Source: Anaerotignum sp. (GTDB lineage Bacteria; Bacillota; Clostridia; Lachnospirales; Anaerotignaceae). Taken from it: 44,641 nt of DNA. The notes below the pieces were generated by a model. It did not search any database. It saw only the letters and a list, made by a program, of their open reading frames with translations, and was not told where the DNA came from. Within the stretch, counting starts at the first letter, position 1. Every line of letters starts with the position of its first letter. The DNA is taken from NCBI GenBank assembly GCA_020024255.1, contig JAHHTX010000003.1:1-44641 (forward strand), written 5' to 3'. Of the stretch, positions 25,041-33,485 are shown piece by piece. Made by a program: the position numbers and the translations under genes.

Positions 25041-25088
25041 AAAAAAGGTGTCATTCATGAATTTTATCCATGTTTTACACCTTTTTTC
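25041..25088 (-). terminator. Terminator after coaBC
   Basis: AAAAAAAGGTGT and ACACCTTTTTT arms enclose a 25-base loop that contains a smaller CATGGAT/ATTCATG pairing. On the minus strand it ends in a T run and separates coaBC from dnaE; the A/T-rich arms allow it to work in both directions. Confidence 0.65.
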
Positions 25089-25161
25089 CTGAATTGATTT
25101 TCTTTTTTATTCATTACGGAGAGTAGAAAGGCATTTTTTGCCCTGTGGGACAGAAAACATC

Positions 25162-26355
25162 TCACCCTCTCAACTTCAAAATTTCATCTAAAACCTTATG
25201 GGCAACCATTTCTTTTGATAAAAGTTCCAGCTGTACTTCTTCTTTTTTAGAAATCATCGTCACCACATTGGTATCTGTACCAAAGCCACTGCCTTCCACC
25301 TTCAAGTTATTGGCAATAACAAGGTCGATATTTTTCTTATCCAATTTAGCTCTGGAATTTTCCAACATATTTTGGGTTTCCATGGAAAAACCACAATAGA
25401 ACTGTCCGGCTCTGCGATGTTCGCCCATATATTTCAAAATGTCTACGGTACGGTCAAGTGCAATACTCATTTCCCCGTCTTTTTTCTTCATTTTATCTTC
25501 TGCCACTGTTTTTGGCTTATAGTCTGCCACAGCAGCCGATTTAATAATAATATCATGATCCAAAAACCGTTCTTTCATGGCAGTAAACATATCGGCTGCA
25601 CTGATTACAGGTACATAGTCCACAAACATAGGCGGTTCCAAAGCTGTCTTTCCACTAACCAAAGTAACATCTGCTCCACGAAGCATAGCTGCCTTTGCAA
25701 TTTCGTATCCCATTTTTCCGGTAGAATGGTTGGTAATATATCGCACAGGATCAATGCTTTCCTGAGTTGGCCCTGCTGTTATGAGGACTTTCAATCCCTG
25801 CAAATCCTTTTCATAGGCAATTTCTTTTAAGATATGTCCGACGAGAACTTCTTCCTTCGGCATTTTGCCATCCCCTGTATCACGACAGGCAAGAAAACCA
25901 CTGTCCGGCTCTATGACAGTATAAGCATAACTTTCCAATTTCTTTAAATTGTCCTGCAGAGCAGGGTTATGGTACATATTGGTATTCATGGCAGGCGAAA
26001 TGAGTTTCGGACAGGTACACGCCATCAATGTTGTCGTCAGCATATCGTCTGCGATACCATTTGCCAACTTGCCGATGACATTGGCTGATGCCGGTGCAAC
26101 CAAAACCACATCGGCTCTTTTTGCCAAAGAAACATGGGATACATGGAACTGGAAATTGCGGTCAAAGGTATCCACCATGCACTTATTTCCTGTCAATGTT
26201 TCAAATGTAATGGGTGTAATAAAATGCGTTGCATTTTGTGTCATAATCACATGAACATCACATTCCATTTTTACCAGCATACTTGCCACGTTTGCCATTT
26301 TGTAGGCAGCAATACTGCCTGTCACACCTAAAAGTACGGTCTTTCCCTTTAACAT
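25162..26355 (-). CDS. coaBC: Bifunctional phosphopantothenoylcysteine decarboxylase/synthase
   Basis: Coenzyme A synthesis: CoaB joins cysteine to phosphopantothenate (CTP-dependent) and CoaC decarboxylates the product with FMN. The N-terminal CoaC half shows GVTGSIAAYK, the active-site His in FHVSHVSLAKRAD, the PAMNTNMY motif and the flexible-flap Cys in GFLACRDTGDGKM. The CoaB half begins at about residue 185 (LKVLITAGPTQESIDPVRYITNHSTGKMGYEIAK) and has SAAVADYKP and VIANN. The 397-residue length is standard. A start behind AAGGAAG is clear. It appears monocistronic, between a DUF4397 gene and dnaE. Confidence 0.97.
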   Translation of the reverse strand: MLKGKTVLLGVTGSIAAYKMANVASMLVKMECDVHVIMTQNATHFITPITFETLTGNKCMVDTFDRNFQFHVSHVSLAKRADVVLVAPASANVIGKLANGIADDMLTTTLMACTCPKLISPAMNTNMYHNPALQDNLKKLESYAYTVIEPDSGFLACRDTGDGKMPKEEVLVGHILKEIAYEKDLQGLKVLITAGPTQESIDPVRYITNHSTGKMGYEIAKAAMLRGADVTLVSGKTALEPPMFVDYVPVISAADMFTAMKERFLDHDIIIKSAAVADYKPKTVAEDKMKKKDGEMSIALDRTVDILKYMGEHRRAGQFYCGFSMETQNMLENSRAKLDKKNIDLVIANNLKVEGSGFGTDTNVVTMISKKEEVQLELLSKEMVAHKVLDEILKLRG

Positions 26356-26495
26356 ATCTCAACTTCCTTTTCTTTTGTTTACCATTTTGCTGTTTTTCAT
26401 TATGCCTATTCTGTAAATGCTATATTTGCTTGTTGATAGTATAACAAACTTTTTTGTTTTCGCATAGAGAAAAAGCTATTTTCCTCAAAAAACCG

Positions 26496-27311
26496 TTAAA
26501 ATTGCAGATAGGTTGTGCCTTCCAAAGGAATAATGACCTGTAAACCTGTTCTATCGTAGATATCGCCTACAATATAAACGGTATAGGCTTTTCCGCCCTG
26601 CACGGTCATATCAGGGTCTTCCATCAACACCGCCCCGCTCAAATAATCTCTCAGCTTAATGTTATGTGAACCAGGACGAATTGCCATATAACGACTGACC
26701 TCTTTGTTATTCAAATCGGAAATGACCAAACTGTCATCTAAATATACGTCCAGAGCAGGTGCATTTGCGGACATCTGCGCAAACCGCACATAGGCTTTAT
26801 CTTTTGGCAGATATCTTCTGTTATCGTTAATCATTTCCAAAGAGGCATCTCCACTTGTACCTTCAATCACACCGGTATAAATGCGGTATCCGATAAGATT
26901 CATATAGTTGACAAAAATCGGATTCGTTTTGTTGCCTGCAGGAAATACTGCCACACGGTAGTAACCGGGAAAAGCTTTCATATATTCTGTAAAATTGCGG
27001 TAGTCAAGATTTCTTGCCACCCGTTTCCCGTTAACATAAATATCCACAGGTCCTAAATCCGGCACTGCATGAAAAAAGCGAATATAGCTGTACAGGGTAA
27101 TACCCGGAATAATGGGAATTACCGTCACATTTGCTCTTTGTGGAAAATTGGGATACAAAGCCCTTGCCTTATTGTCATAGACTTCTGTTGTCAGTTCATC
27201 TGTATCTGCAATCTGCCCTTCTGCCAAAGGCAGTGGCATCATCAAGTCTGCACTGGTTTCCACTCCGTTTTTTCTATATTGTTCTGCCACTGTAACCACC
27301 TGCTTTCTCAT
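26496..27311 (-). CDS. DUF4397 domain protein
   Basis: A 271-residue protein with two DUF4397-like beta domains: one at about residues 78-160 (SYIRFFHAVPDLGPVDIYVNGK ... PGYYRVAVFPAG) and one at about 170-255 (AYVRFAQMSANAPALDVYLDD ... RPGSHNIKLRD). This family is usually cell-surface or secreted, but no signal peptide is visible in the first 70 residues. The start is uncertain: the ATG at 27311 lacks a good ribosome site, and GTG codons a few residues in are possible. It stands alone between coaBC and the MATE gene. Function is unknown. Confidence 0.75.
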   Translation of the reverse strand: MRKQVVTVAEQYRKNGVETSADLMMPLPLAEGQIADTDELTTEVYDNKARALYPNFPQRANVTVIPIIPGITLYSYIRFFHAVPDLGPVDIYVNGKRVARNLDYRNFTEYMKAFPGYYRVAVFPAGNKTNPIFVNYMNLIGYRIYTGVIEGTSGDASLEMINDNRRYLPKDKAYVRFAQMSANAPALDVYLDDSLVISDLNNKEVSRYMAIRPGSHNIKLRDYLSGAVLMEDPDMTVQGGKAYTVYIVGDIYDRTGLQVIIPLEGTTYLQF

Positions 27312-27365
27312 TTGCTGTCACTATATGCAAAAAGAAAAATATGGTGCTTTTCCCATCTAAAAACA

Positions 27366-27407
27366 CAAAAAAATGCTTTATGCCATCTCTGTGGACAACA
27401 TAAAGCA
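27366..27407 (-). terminator. Terminator after the MATE gene
   Basis: TGCTTTATG and CATAAAGCA form a 9-bp stem around a 16-base loop, followed on the minus strand by TTTTTTT. It lies directly after the MATE stop and isolates that gene from the DUF4397 gene. Confidence 0.8.
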
Positions 27408-27409
27408 AG

Positions 27410-28849
27410 TTAATCTTTCTTTTCAAAAACCTTGTATCTTATTGTTGAAGTCAGCAAATCGGTGGCAGACAAAGTACCTTTTTCCCTCAACACCTGCATT
27501 TCTCTGTAACGGAGAATCTTTTCCATGGTCATTTTATGCACAATGATACTCACCGTTGCACTAACAATATCCGTTACCGGTTCTGCATAGAATATATTTT
27601 CGATGCCAAATACATCTGGGAAGACAAACATACAGATAAAATAAAATGTCTTACGGAACATCGACAGAGAAATAGCAAACCTAATGGCAGAAATTGCCGT
27701 AAATCCATCTACTATGGTATACTGAATTGCCAATGGGATTACCATCCATACCATAGCTTTAATGGCTTTTACAGATAGTTCCATATAAAAGGCATCGTTA
27801 GTAAAAAGTTTGACAAAAAACGGGGATATGGTATGTGCTGCAATCATCATTATCAAGGTAAAAGCCATACAAACTACCGCTGTATACCGCTGTCCCTGAC
27901 GGATTCTGTCAAGCTGGCAAGCACCATAGTTATAGCCAAGAACCGGCTGTGTAGAACCGGTAATACCTGTTACAGGCAATGTAATCAACAAGAAGAAACT
28001 TTGGGCAATGGTGTTGCAGGTAACCAGCTGATCCCCATAGCCTGCACCGCCGTAATTTTGCAGCACCATATTCATGACAATAACCAGACCACTGTCCAGT
28101 GCAATAATCAAAAAAGGGGATATCCCGGTCAGCATAACACGGCACATGAGAATTCTGTCATAATTACCGAAGGTAATTCGTACCGGTGGTCTGCCGCTAA
28201 ATAGAAACACCAGTACAAAAATACAAGAGAGCATTTGAGAAAGAACCGTTGCAAGTGCTGCTCCTGCTACCCCCATGTCAAACACAAAAATGAAGATAGG
28301 GTCTAATACAATATTGGCTATGGCACCCAAAACAACCGATGCCATACCAATACGGGAATACCCCTGACAAATAACAAAGGTATTCATTCCCATTGCCAGA
28401 ATGGCAAACGTACTGCCTGCCACATAAATAGACATATAAATATTGGCATAGGGAAATGTTACCTCACTGGCACCAAAAAACATAAGCAGCGGTTTTTTAA
28501 AAATAAACACCAAAACCGTAATTACAGCCGACATAATAAGCAAAAGCAAAAAGCAGTTCGCCAATATTTTTCTTGCCTCATCTCGTTTATTCTCGCCCAT
28601 TTTCATACTCATCAAGGGAGAGCCTCCGATGCCGACCCAAATAGAAAAAGAGGAAATCAATGTGACAATAGGGCCACATATTCCCACACCCGCCAACGCC
28701 GTAGCACCAATTTCCGGAATATTTCCAATGAAAATACGGTCTACGATGCTGTACAATACGTTAATAAACTGTGCCAGCATAGCCGGAATGGTCAAACGAA
28801 GTACAAGTTTTCCCATGCTATCTGTTCCTAGATTATTTTCTTTGCGCAT
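27410..28849 (-). CDS. MATE family efflux transporter
   Basis: A 479-residue polytopic protein with about 12 membrane segments in two homologous halves, typical of MATE cation/drug antiporters. Landmark segments are GKLVLRLTIPAMLAQFINVLYSIVDRIFIG at the start, GASEVTFPYANIYMSIYVAG, LGAIANIVLDPIFIFVFDMGVAGAALATVLSQ, and PVTGITGSTQPVLGYNYGA in the second half. The ATG is behind GGGAGAG. It has its own promoter and terminator. Substrate cannot be told from sequence; drug/Na+ antiport is the family default. Confidence 0.93.
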   Translation of the reverse strand: MRKENNLGTDSMGKLVLRLTIPAMLAQFINVLYSIVDRIFIGNIPEIGATALAGVGICGPIVTLISSFSIWVGIGGSPLMSMKMGENKRDEARKILANCFLLLLIMSAVITVLVFIFKKPLLMFFGASEVTFPYANIYMSIYVAGSTFAILAMGMNTFVICQGYSRIGMASVVLGAIANIVLDPIFIFVFDMGVAGAALATVLSQMLSCIFVLVFLFSGRPPVRITFGNYDRILMCRVMLTGISPFLIIALDSGLVIVMNMVLQNYGGAGYGDQLVTCNTIAQSFFLLITLPVTGITGSTQPVLGYNYGACQLDRIRQGQRYTAVVCMAFTLIMMIAAHTISPFFVKLFTNDAFYMELSVKAIKAMVWMVIPLAIQYTIVDGFTAISAIRFAISLSMFRKTFYFICMFVFPDVFGIENIFYAEPVTDIVSATVSIIVHKMTMEKILRYREMQVLREKGTLSATDLLTSTIRYKVFEKKD

Positions 28850-28902
28850 TTTTCTTTACTCTCCCCATTTTTATGAAAATCATGATCTGTAAGACCGTCA
28901 TA

Positions 28903-28931
28903 ACGATACCACAGTGCCTGCTTGCCGTCAA
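28903..28931 (-). promoter_or_regulatory. Promoter of the MATE gene
   Basis: On the minus strand TTGACG (28926-28931), a 17-base spacer and TATCGT (28903-28908), about 55 bases before the start codon. The -10 is imperfect. Confidence 0.5.
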
Positions 28932-29121
28932 CATTTTTCCAAAGAAAATTGGGGAAATTTGGTGGGTTACTTCAAGGTAAAAATGTTCTTTCTTTATCCT
29001 TGCGTAATCACTAGTTTTCTGCTATGCTATTACTTGATATACAATAAGAAATATAAAATTTATCGCTATCATAAATAAATGGTATAAATGAATTGCCAGA
29101 ATACTAAGGAGATTGATCAAT

Positions 29122-29595
29122 ATGTCTATTGAAAAAGTAAGTGCATACTTAAAGGAAATGGGTTGTCCCAAAGAGATTTTAGAATTTGATACTTCCAGTG
29201 CAACAGTAGACCTTGCTGCTAAAGCAGTAGGTGTCATACCTGCCCGTATCACCAAAACTCTTTGCCTGATGTCCAAAGAAGGACCAATTGTCGTTGCCAC
29301 TGCCGGAGATACCAAAATTGACAACCATAAATTCAAATCTACTTTTGGCTTAAAAGCAAAAATGCTTTCTCCTGAGGAAACGTTACAGGCAACAGGTCAC
29401 GCTGTTGGTGGTGTCTGCCCTTTTGCATTGCCGGAAGGCACAAAAGCCTATGCTGACATTTCTATGAAACGTTTTGACACCGTATTCCCCGCTGCCGGCA
29501 GCAGCAACTCTGCTGTTGAAATGACTTGTGACGAACTGTATCAATATGGCAGATGTATTGCATGGATTGATATCTGTAAGGGTTGGGAAGAATAA
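29122..29595 (+). CDS. YbaK/EbsC-family aminoacyl-tRNA deacylase
   Basis: A 157-residue YbaK/ProX-like editing domain, expected to hydrolyse mischarged tRNA (Cys-tRNA(Pro) or Ala-tRNA(Pro)). Visible motifs are the catalytic lysine region ARITKTLCL, the AGDTKIDNHKFK segment, and GHAVGGVCPFALPEG (the GxxxGGVxPFG-type loop). The ATG at 29122 is set by AAGGAG nine bases upstream; a TTG three codons earlier is in the ribosome site. It precedes the Rrf2 gene by 80 bases on the same strand. Substrate specificity is not determinable here. Confidence 0.9.
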   Translation: MSIEKVSAYLKEMGCPKEILEFDTSSATVDLAAKAVGVIPARITKTLCLMSKEGPIVVATAGDTKIDNHKFKSTFGLKAKMLSPEETLQATGHAVGGVCPFALPEGTKAYADISMKRFDTVFPAAGSSNSAVEMTCDELYQYGRCIAWIDICKGWEE

Positions 29596-29630
29596 GGAAA
29601 GTCCATGTATATAGCGAATATTGGCAAACC

Positions 29631-29649
29631 TTGCCGAAACATTCGGTAA
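29631..29649 (+). promoter_or_regulatory. Candidate operator upstream of the Rrf2 regulator
   Basis: TTGCCGAA-ACA-TTCGGTAA is a near-perfect inverted repeat (7 of 8 positions) 27 bases before the regulator's start codon. Size and position suit a dimeric winged-helix repressor, most simply the adjacent Rrf2 protein. Confidence 0.5.
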
Positions 29650-29675
29650 AAGAAAGTATGTTAAAGGAGTGTTTT

Positions 29676-30095
29676 ATGAAAATATCAACAAAAGGTCGTT
29701 ATGGCATACGTCTTATGCTCAGTCTTGCACTGCATTATGAACAAGGTACATTGTCACTGAAAGCCATTGCAAAAGAGCAGGATATCTCTGAAAAGTATCT
29801 GGAGCAAATTGTCAATCCCCTGACAAAATGTGGTCTGGTACAGAGTTATCGTGGTGCACAAGGCGGTTATCTACTCACAAGACCGCCGAAAGAAATTACC
29901 ATTGGGGAAATTCTTCGTATATTAGAAGGCTCTCTTTCTCCTGTAGATTGTGTAGACAACCCCACTTGCCCCAATTCCGACAGTTGTGCTTCGCTTTCTA
30001 TCTGGAAAAAAATGAAAGATGCGTTGGATGATGTGGTAGATAATATTACTCTCGCAGATTTAGCAGAAGAACATCGTGAAAAACATCATGTTTAG
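29676..30095 (+). CDS. Rrf2 family regulator, IscR-like with Fe-S cysteines
   Basis: A 139-residue winged-helix regulator (MKISTKGRYGIRLMLSLA ... DISEKYLEQIVNPLTKCGLVQSYRGAQGGYLLTRPP). Cys92, Cys98 and Cys104 have exactly the numbering and spacing of the [2Fe-2S] ligands of E. coli IscR (C-x5-C-x5-C), so it probably senses Fe-S or oxidative status. The fourth IscR ligand, His107, is not conserved here. The ATG at 29676 follows AAAGGAG. No isc/suf genes are adjacent; downstream is a terminator, so its targets are elsewhere apart from probable autoregulation. Confidence 0.93.
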   Translation: MKISTKGRYGIRLMLSLALHYEQGTLSLKAIAKEQDISEKYLEQIVNPLTKCGLVQSYRGAQGGYLLTRPPKEITIGEILRILEGSLSPVDCVDNPTCPNSDSCASLSIWKKMKDALDDVVDNITLADLAEEHREKHHV

Positions 30096-30110
30096 AATTT
30101 TCTTCAAATA

Positions 30111-30144
30111 AAATGACCTGTATGGTTTCTACAGGTCATTTTTC
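30111..30144 (+). terminator. Bidirectional terminator between the Rrf2 and SpoIID genes
   Basis: AAATGACCTGTA and TACAGGTCATTTTT arms with a short loop. T runs exist on both strands, so it can terminate both the plus-strand Rrf2 gene and the convergent SpoIID gene. Confidence 0.85.
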
Positions 30145-30158
30145 TGTCTGTCTATTCT

Positions 30159-32495
30159 TCACATCACACATTCCACTGCTGTACCGGGAAAATAGTGGGC
30201 AAGTATCTCTTCTGCACTTTTTCCTTCTGCTGCCATACCTTTTGCCCCATATTGACTCATTCCTACGCCATGACCACTGCCACCACCATAAAGTGCAACG
30301 CCTGTCAACATTCCTTCCTGATTCCGCATTTCTTTTGCCGCAAAAAATCCACTGGGAAGCACGGTTGTTTCCGTTAAAGATTCGCCATCATTTCTTTGAA
30401 GATAGATAGGGTCACCCTTCGTCATCTTTTTTGGAGATAGTATCTTCCGAATAGCATACTCCCCTTTTATCCGTACCGAAATATGTTCATAATCCAGCTG
30501 CAATACCTTGATTACACCGCCTTTTCCTCGTTCTACCACGGAAATTCCCTTTAGTTTTCCCATATTCTCCACACTACCTTGCTGCCATGTGCCGTCTTCC
30601 TTTTGCACTTCTACAACATTCGGTGTTGCTTTTACAGCCTCTTGTAATTTCTTTTCCGTAATCTCACCAAGCTGTCCTGCCCCAAAGTATACCTTCCAGC
30701 GGTACCAAGGAGACTCCTTGTCATAACCATGCGTATCTGTATCCTGCCAAAATTCCAGCCATTCCTCCTCACTTTGTGGCTCTTCTGTTTGTATACCATG
30801 GGCAGAACCTTGCAAATAAGGCTTTTCTTCTTCTGTAAATATGCCGTCCTTTGACCAGACATCCTTTGCTGATGCCCCAAAACCGCAGGAAGTAGAATAG
30901 AAATAGGTGCTGACTACCTCATTTTCATGGGTCACACAAAAGCCCTTTGTATCATCTACCGCCTTATCAGAAAGGGGGTCTGTATCCGCACCAAGATACA
31001 CTTGGCTTGCAACAGTATCATCTAAATGCGCTCCATAACCACAATACGCATTGGCATAAAAGCGATTATATGTATAACTTCTTGCACTGATTGCCTGTGC
31101 CTCAAGGGGGATTTCCCCAAAGTGCACAGGCATTTCATGGGGAACAACTCCTTTCAAATACGTTTCCATCGGTAGTTCGTTGATGACAGTAATACCGTCT
31201 GTTCTCCGCTCCAATTCCAAAATTCCATAATAACTCCGTGTTGTCCCATCGGAAAAGGCTACTTCTATCGGTTTCTGTCCTTCTGCTGATACCGTCACAA
31301 TGCCATTGTCAAACCAGGGCATTTCCGGCGTCAATGCAATTTGCGTCGAAAAGGATTTTTCTGTGGAAGTACTTTTTAAGGAAAAACCGTCAGATGCAGA
31401 TAACGCCACCTTTTTCTGCCCCGCTCCGCCTACAAGAACACGGACATTTTTCGGCTGCTCTCTTTTTGTGATGACTGCACCGCAAACCTTTCCATCTTTT
31501 TCGTAATAAACAGCATTATCTGTCCCACAGATTAACGCTGAAGATGTTTTTTTACTGTAAATTCCTTTTGTTCCGTCGTAAATACGGAAGTTTTCGTCCC
31601 AAGGCAAAAGTCCCTGCTCAGCCAAATAAATTTCTTGCTTGTTGACCCGCTTCACCGTCTGCTGTCCCATTTTCTTTGCAGGACGGATATCTGTAATTTC
31701 TCCTTCCGCAAAATCCACATCGCAAATTCCCGATACACTTTTTTCGCTATAAGGATAAGTTAAGGTATCTTCGCCCGTTTCCAGAAGAACCTGTCCTTTT
31801 TCCTGTCGACAGTAAATATTTTCAATAGTCGGTGTGATATCCTTCACAGAAAGCAATGCCAAAATCTCCCCATCTTTTTCCAGAAAAGAAATCTTTTCTC
31901 CTTCAAAGGGCAGAAGTTCCATGCCTGCCATACCGTACCGTCCTGTGTCAAAAACACCTTTGTCCTCTCTCCGTTCCAAAAGCACAGCATTTCTTTTTAC
32001 AATACCATATGTATCCAATCCCTCTCTGCCTTGCCGTTCCTCCAAAGCCGTCTGCAAAAGTTGCACCCACAAGCTGTAGGAAACTGCCATATTTTTATTT
32101 TCCTCTGTCAACACAATTTTGCTGTCAAAATCAGGAGCAAGCCTGTCCATAAGAAACTGTGCCTGTGTCAATGTTAAATCTGCTTCAGGATGAAAGTTTC
32201 CGTCCTCATCTCCTGACAAAATTCCCATAGAAACCGCCCCATTGATATACGGATATGCCCAATGGGAAACGTCCACATCGGGAAAATTTGCTTTCTGCTC
32301 CATTTTCTTTAACTCCTGCGGTGTATGGAAAGCCAATGTCATCATTTTTGCCGCAAGTTCTCTGGAAACCGCCTCCTCATCACCAATTCGTCCTTCTAAT
32401 CCTTTTTGTACCATGTCTTCCGCTCTGCCGCAACCACATAAGCTAAAACAAAGGGAAACACACATGGTACACAGAAAAAAAATCATCTTCCGCAA
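30159..32495 (-). CDS. SLH-SpoIID/LytB domain protein, probably secreted
   Basis: A 778-residue envelope protein. A signal peptide (MRKMIFFLCTMCVSLCFSLC) ends in a lipobox-like LCGC, suggesting a lipoprotein. An S-layer homology domain follows (NFPDVDVSHWAYPYINGAVSMGI ... EADLTLTQAQFLMDRL). The C-terminal ~360 residues are a SpoIID/LytB domain (ITVINELPMETYLKGVVPHEMP ... AISARSYTYNR ... GHGVGMSQYGAKGMA), related to the lytic transglycosylase SpoIID that degrades peptidoglycan in engulfment. The start is TTG at 32495 by AAGGAG spacing (ATG at 32486 is the alternative); the frame is open to 32603 but that part overlaps an RNA terminator. A mid-region has a beta-rich unknown segment. Confidence 0.85.
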   Translation of the reverse strand: MRKMIFFLCTMCVSLCFSLCGCGRAEDMVQKGLEGRIGDEEAVSRELAAKMMTLAFHTPQELKKMEQKANFPDVDVSHWAYPYINGAVSMGILSGDEDGNFHPEADLTLTQAQFLMDRLAPDFDSKIVLTEENKNMAVSYSLWVQLLQTALEERQGREGLDTYGIVKRNAVLLERREDKGVFDTGRYGMAGMELLPFEGEKISFLEKDGEILALLSVKDITPTIENIYCRQEKGQVLLETGEDTLTYPYSEKSVSGICDVDFAEGEITDIRPAKKMGQQTVKRVNKQEIYLAEQGLLPWDENFRIYDGTKGIYSKKTSSALICGTDNAVYYEKDGKVCGAVITKREQPKNVRVLVGGAGQKKVALSASDGFSLKSTSTEKSFSTQIALTPEMPWFDNGIVTVSAEGQKPIEVAFSDGTTRSYYGILELERRTDGITVINELPMETYLKGVVPHEMPVHFGEIPLEAQAISARSYTYNRFYANAYCGYGAHLDDTVASQVYLGADTDPLSDKAVDDTKGFCVTHENEVVSTYFYSTSCGFGASAKDVWSKDGIFTEEEKPYLQGSAHGIQTEEPQSEEEWLEFWQDTDTHGYDKESPWYRWKVYFGAGQLGEITEKKLQEAVKATPNVVEVQKEDGTWQQGSVENMGKLKGISVVERGKGGVIKVLQLDYEHISVRIKGEYAIRKILSPKKMTKGDPIYLQRNDGESLTETTVLPSGFFAAKEMRNQEGMLTGVALYGGGSGHGVGMSQYGAKGMAAEGKSAEEILAHYFPGTAVECVM

Positions 32496-32586
32496 CGCTC
32501 TCACTCCTTCTGTTTTTCTTTGGAAAAATCCCTGCATTTGTACAAGTCTATGCAGGAAAAAGCGTTTTAGAAGATGTTTTGATAAA

Positions 32587-32613
32587 TAAAAACCCCCTCG
32601 CAAAACGAGGGGG
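32587..32613 (-). terminator. Terminator of the 6S-like RNA
   Basis: CCCCCTCG/CGAGGGGG stem of 8-9 bp with a four- or five-base loop, then TTTTT on the minus strand. Very strong intrinsic terminator. Confidence 0.92.
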
Positions 32614-32820
32614 ATAATTTCGGACGGAATCCCGAAATGTCGTTCTCACCTTTTGACACCTAGCCTAAGCCAGGTGGGCAACCGCAACCTAAGACTCTGC
32701 CTTCCTCCGCCCAAAGGGAATTATGAAGAGGCCTGACATATCTTTGGTTTATAGGAATCCCTTTTCAGTCATGTAGGTTCAAAAGCGGTGAGCTGTCGAA
32801 CACTTCAGGATGTTTCCTTG
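32587..32820 (-). ncRNA. ssrS: 6S-like regulatory RNA
   Basis: 6S RNA mimics open promoter DNA and sequesters sigma-A RNA polymerase. The minus-strand transcript of about 230 nt has a promoter, a terminator and no ORF. Its ends pair: 5' CCTGAAGTGTTCG (32797-32809) with 3' CGACATTTCGGG (32631-32642), an 11-bp closing stem. The interior has GCTCACCGCTTTTGAACCTACA and a long hairpin-rich body (CCACCTGGCTTAGGCTAGGTG is one), as in clostridial 6S RNAs that I recall. An intrinsic terminator (32593-32613) closes it. Another stable RNA family is possible; a covariance search would settle it. Confidence 0.72.
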
Positions 32821-32825
32821 CACTT

Positions 32826-32854
32826 ATTATACTACGCTTTTTTCCATACTTCAA
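32826..32854 (-). promoter_or_regulatory. Promoter of the 6S-like RNA
   Basis: On the minus strand TTGAAG (32849-32854), 17-base spacer, perfect TATAAT (32826-32831). Start is expected near 32820, a few bases before the closing stem. It sits immediately after the lspA-like stop codon. Confidence 0.8.
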
Positions 32855-32882
32855 TATAAATCTGCATAATTCTAAAAATTTT

Positions 32883-33323
32883 TTACGATTTGTTCTGTAG
32901 TTCTTTTTTTGCCAAAAGAAGGGTACCACCTACAACGGCAATATCCGCAAAATTGAATATGGGTGCGTGTTTAATGTTCAAATAAAGGAAATCTGTAACC
33001 TTTCCTTTCCAAACCCGCTCCGCAAGGTTGCCAAGAGCACCCCCCAAAATCATGGCACAGGGCATGGCACGGCTATCCTTCTTCTTGATATAATACAGCA
33101 GACTGAAAAAGCAAAAGGCGGTAATTCCTCCTGCTGTCTGCAAAACTCTCTTTGGATTTTGTTCACATAAATTATATGCCATTCCACTGTTTTTTATGTG
33201 GTGCAGATAAAATTTATTTTTGATAACTTCTTTTTTCTTGTTGACTGGCAAACAGGCGTCCACACATTTTTTTGTCAACAGGTCAAGTCCCCATATGCCC
33301 AAAACCGTACTAAAATATTTCAT
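32883..33323 (-). CDS. Second, divergent signal peptidase II (LspA paralogue)
   Basis: A 146-residue LspA-type membrane protease with four hydrophobic segments. Motifs: LDLLTKK near the N-terminus, IKNSGMAYN in place of the usual ENRGAAFG loop, GGALGNLAERVWKGKVTDFL and FNFADIAV. Both catalytic aspartates (TDFL and FAD) are kept, but the near-invariant Asp of NxxDR is Glu (NLAER). The first LspA of the window (7249-7731) is canonical, so this copy may serve a subset of substrates. It has its own promoter (TTGACA 33368-33373, 18-base spacer, TAAACT 33344-33349) and precedes the 6S-like RNA gene. Confidence 0.85.
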   Translation of the reverse strand: MKYFSTVLGIWGLDLLTKKCVDACLPVNKKKEVIKNKFYLHHIKNSGMAYNLCEQNPKRVLQTAGGITAFCFFSLLYYIKKKDSRAMPCAMILGGALGNLAERVWKGKVTDFLYLNIKHAPIFNFADIAVVGGTLLLAKKELQNKS

Positions 33324-33411
33324 ATACTTCCCTCCTTCGCCTTAGTTTACTATGAAGTGCTTTTCCCTGTCAAATGTCGTTTCCCAGTTTCTGCATAGAG
33401 AAAAAAACTGC

Positions 33412-33441
33412 TTGCTATTTCTCCAAGAAAGGTATTATAAT
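33412..33441 (+). promoter_or_regulatory. Promoter of fba
   Basis: TTGCTA (33412-33417), 18-base spacer and TATAAT (33436-33441), 45 bases before the fba start. The perfect -10 suits a highly expressed glycolytic gene. Confidence 0.65.
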
Positions 33442-33485
33442 TTAACTACATAACAGCTTAAAAAACAGAAAGAGGTGTTTTCAAA

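Noticed and set aside
32496..32603. Longer N-terminus for the SLH-SpoIID protein
   Set aside because: It would begin inside the RNA terminator and place a basic stretch before a clear signal peptide; the AAGGAG points to the TTG at 32495.
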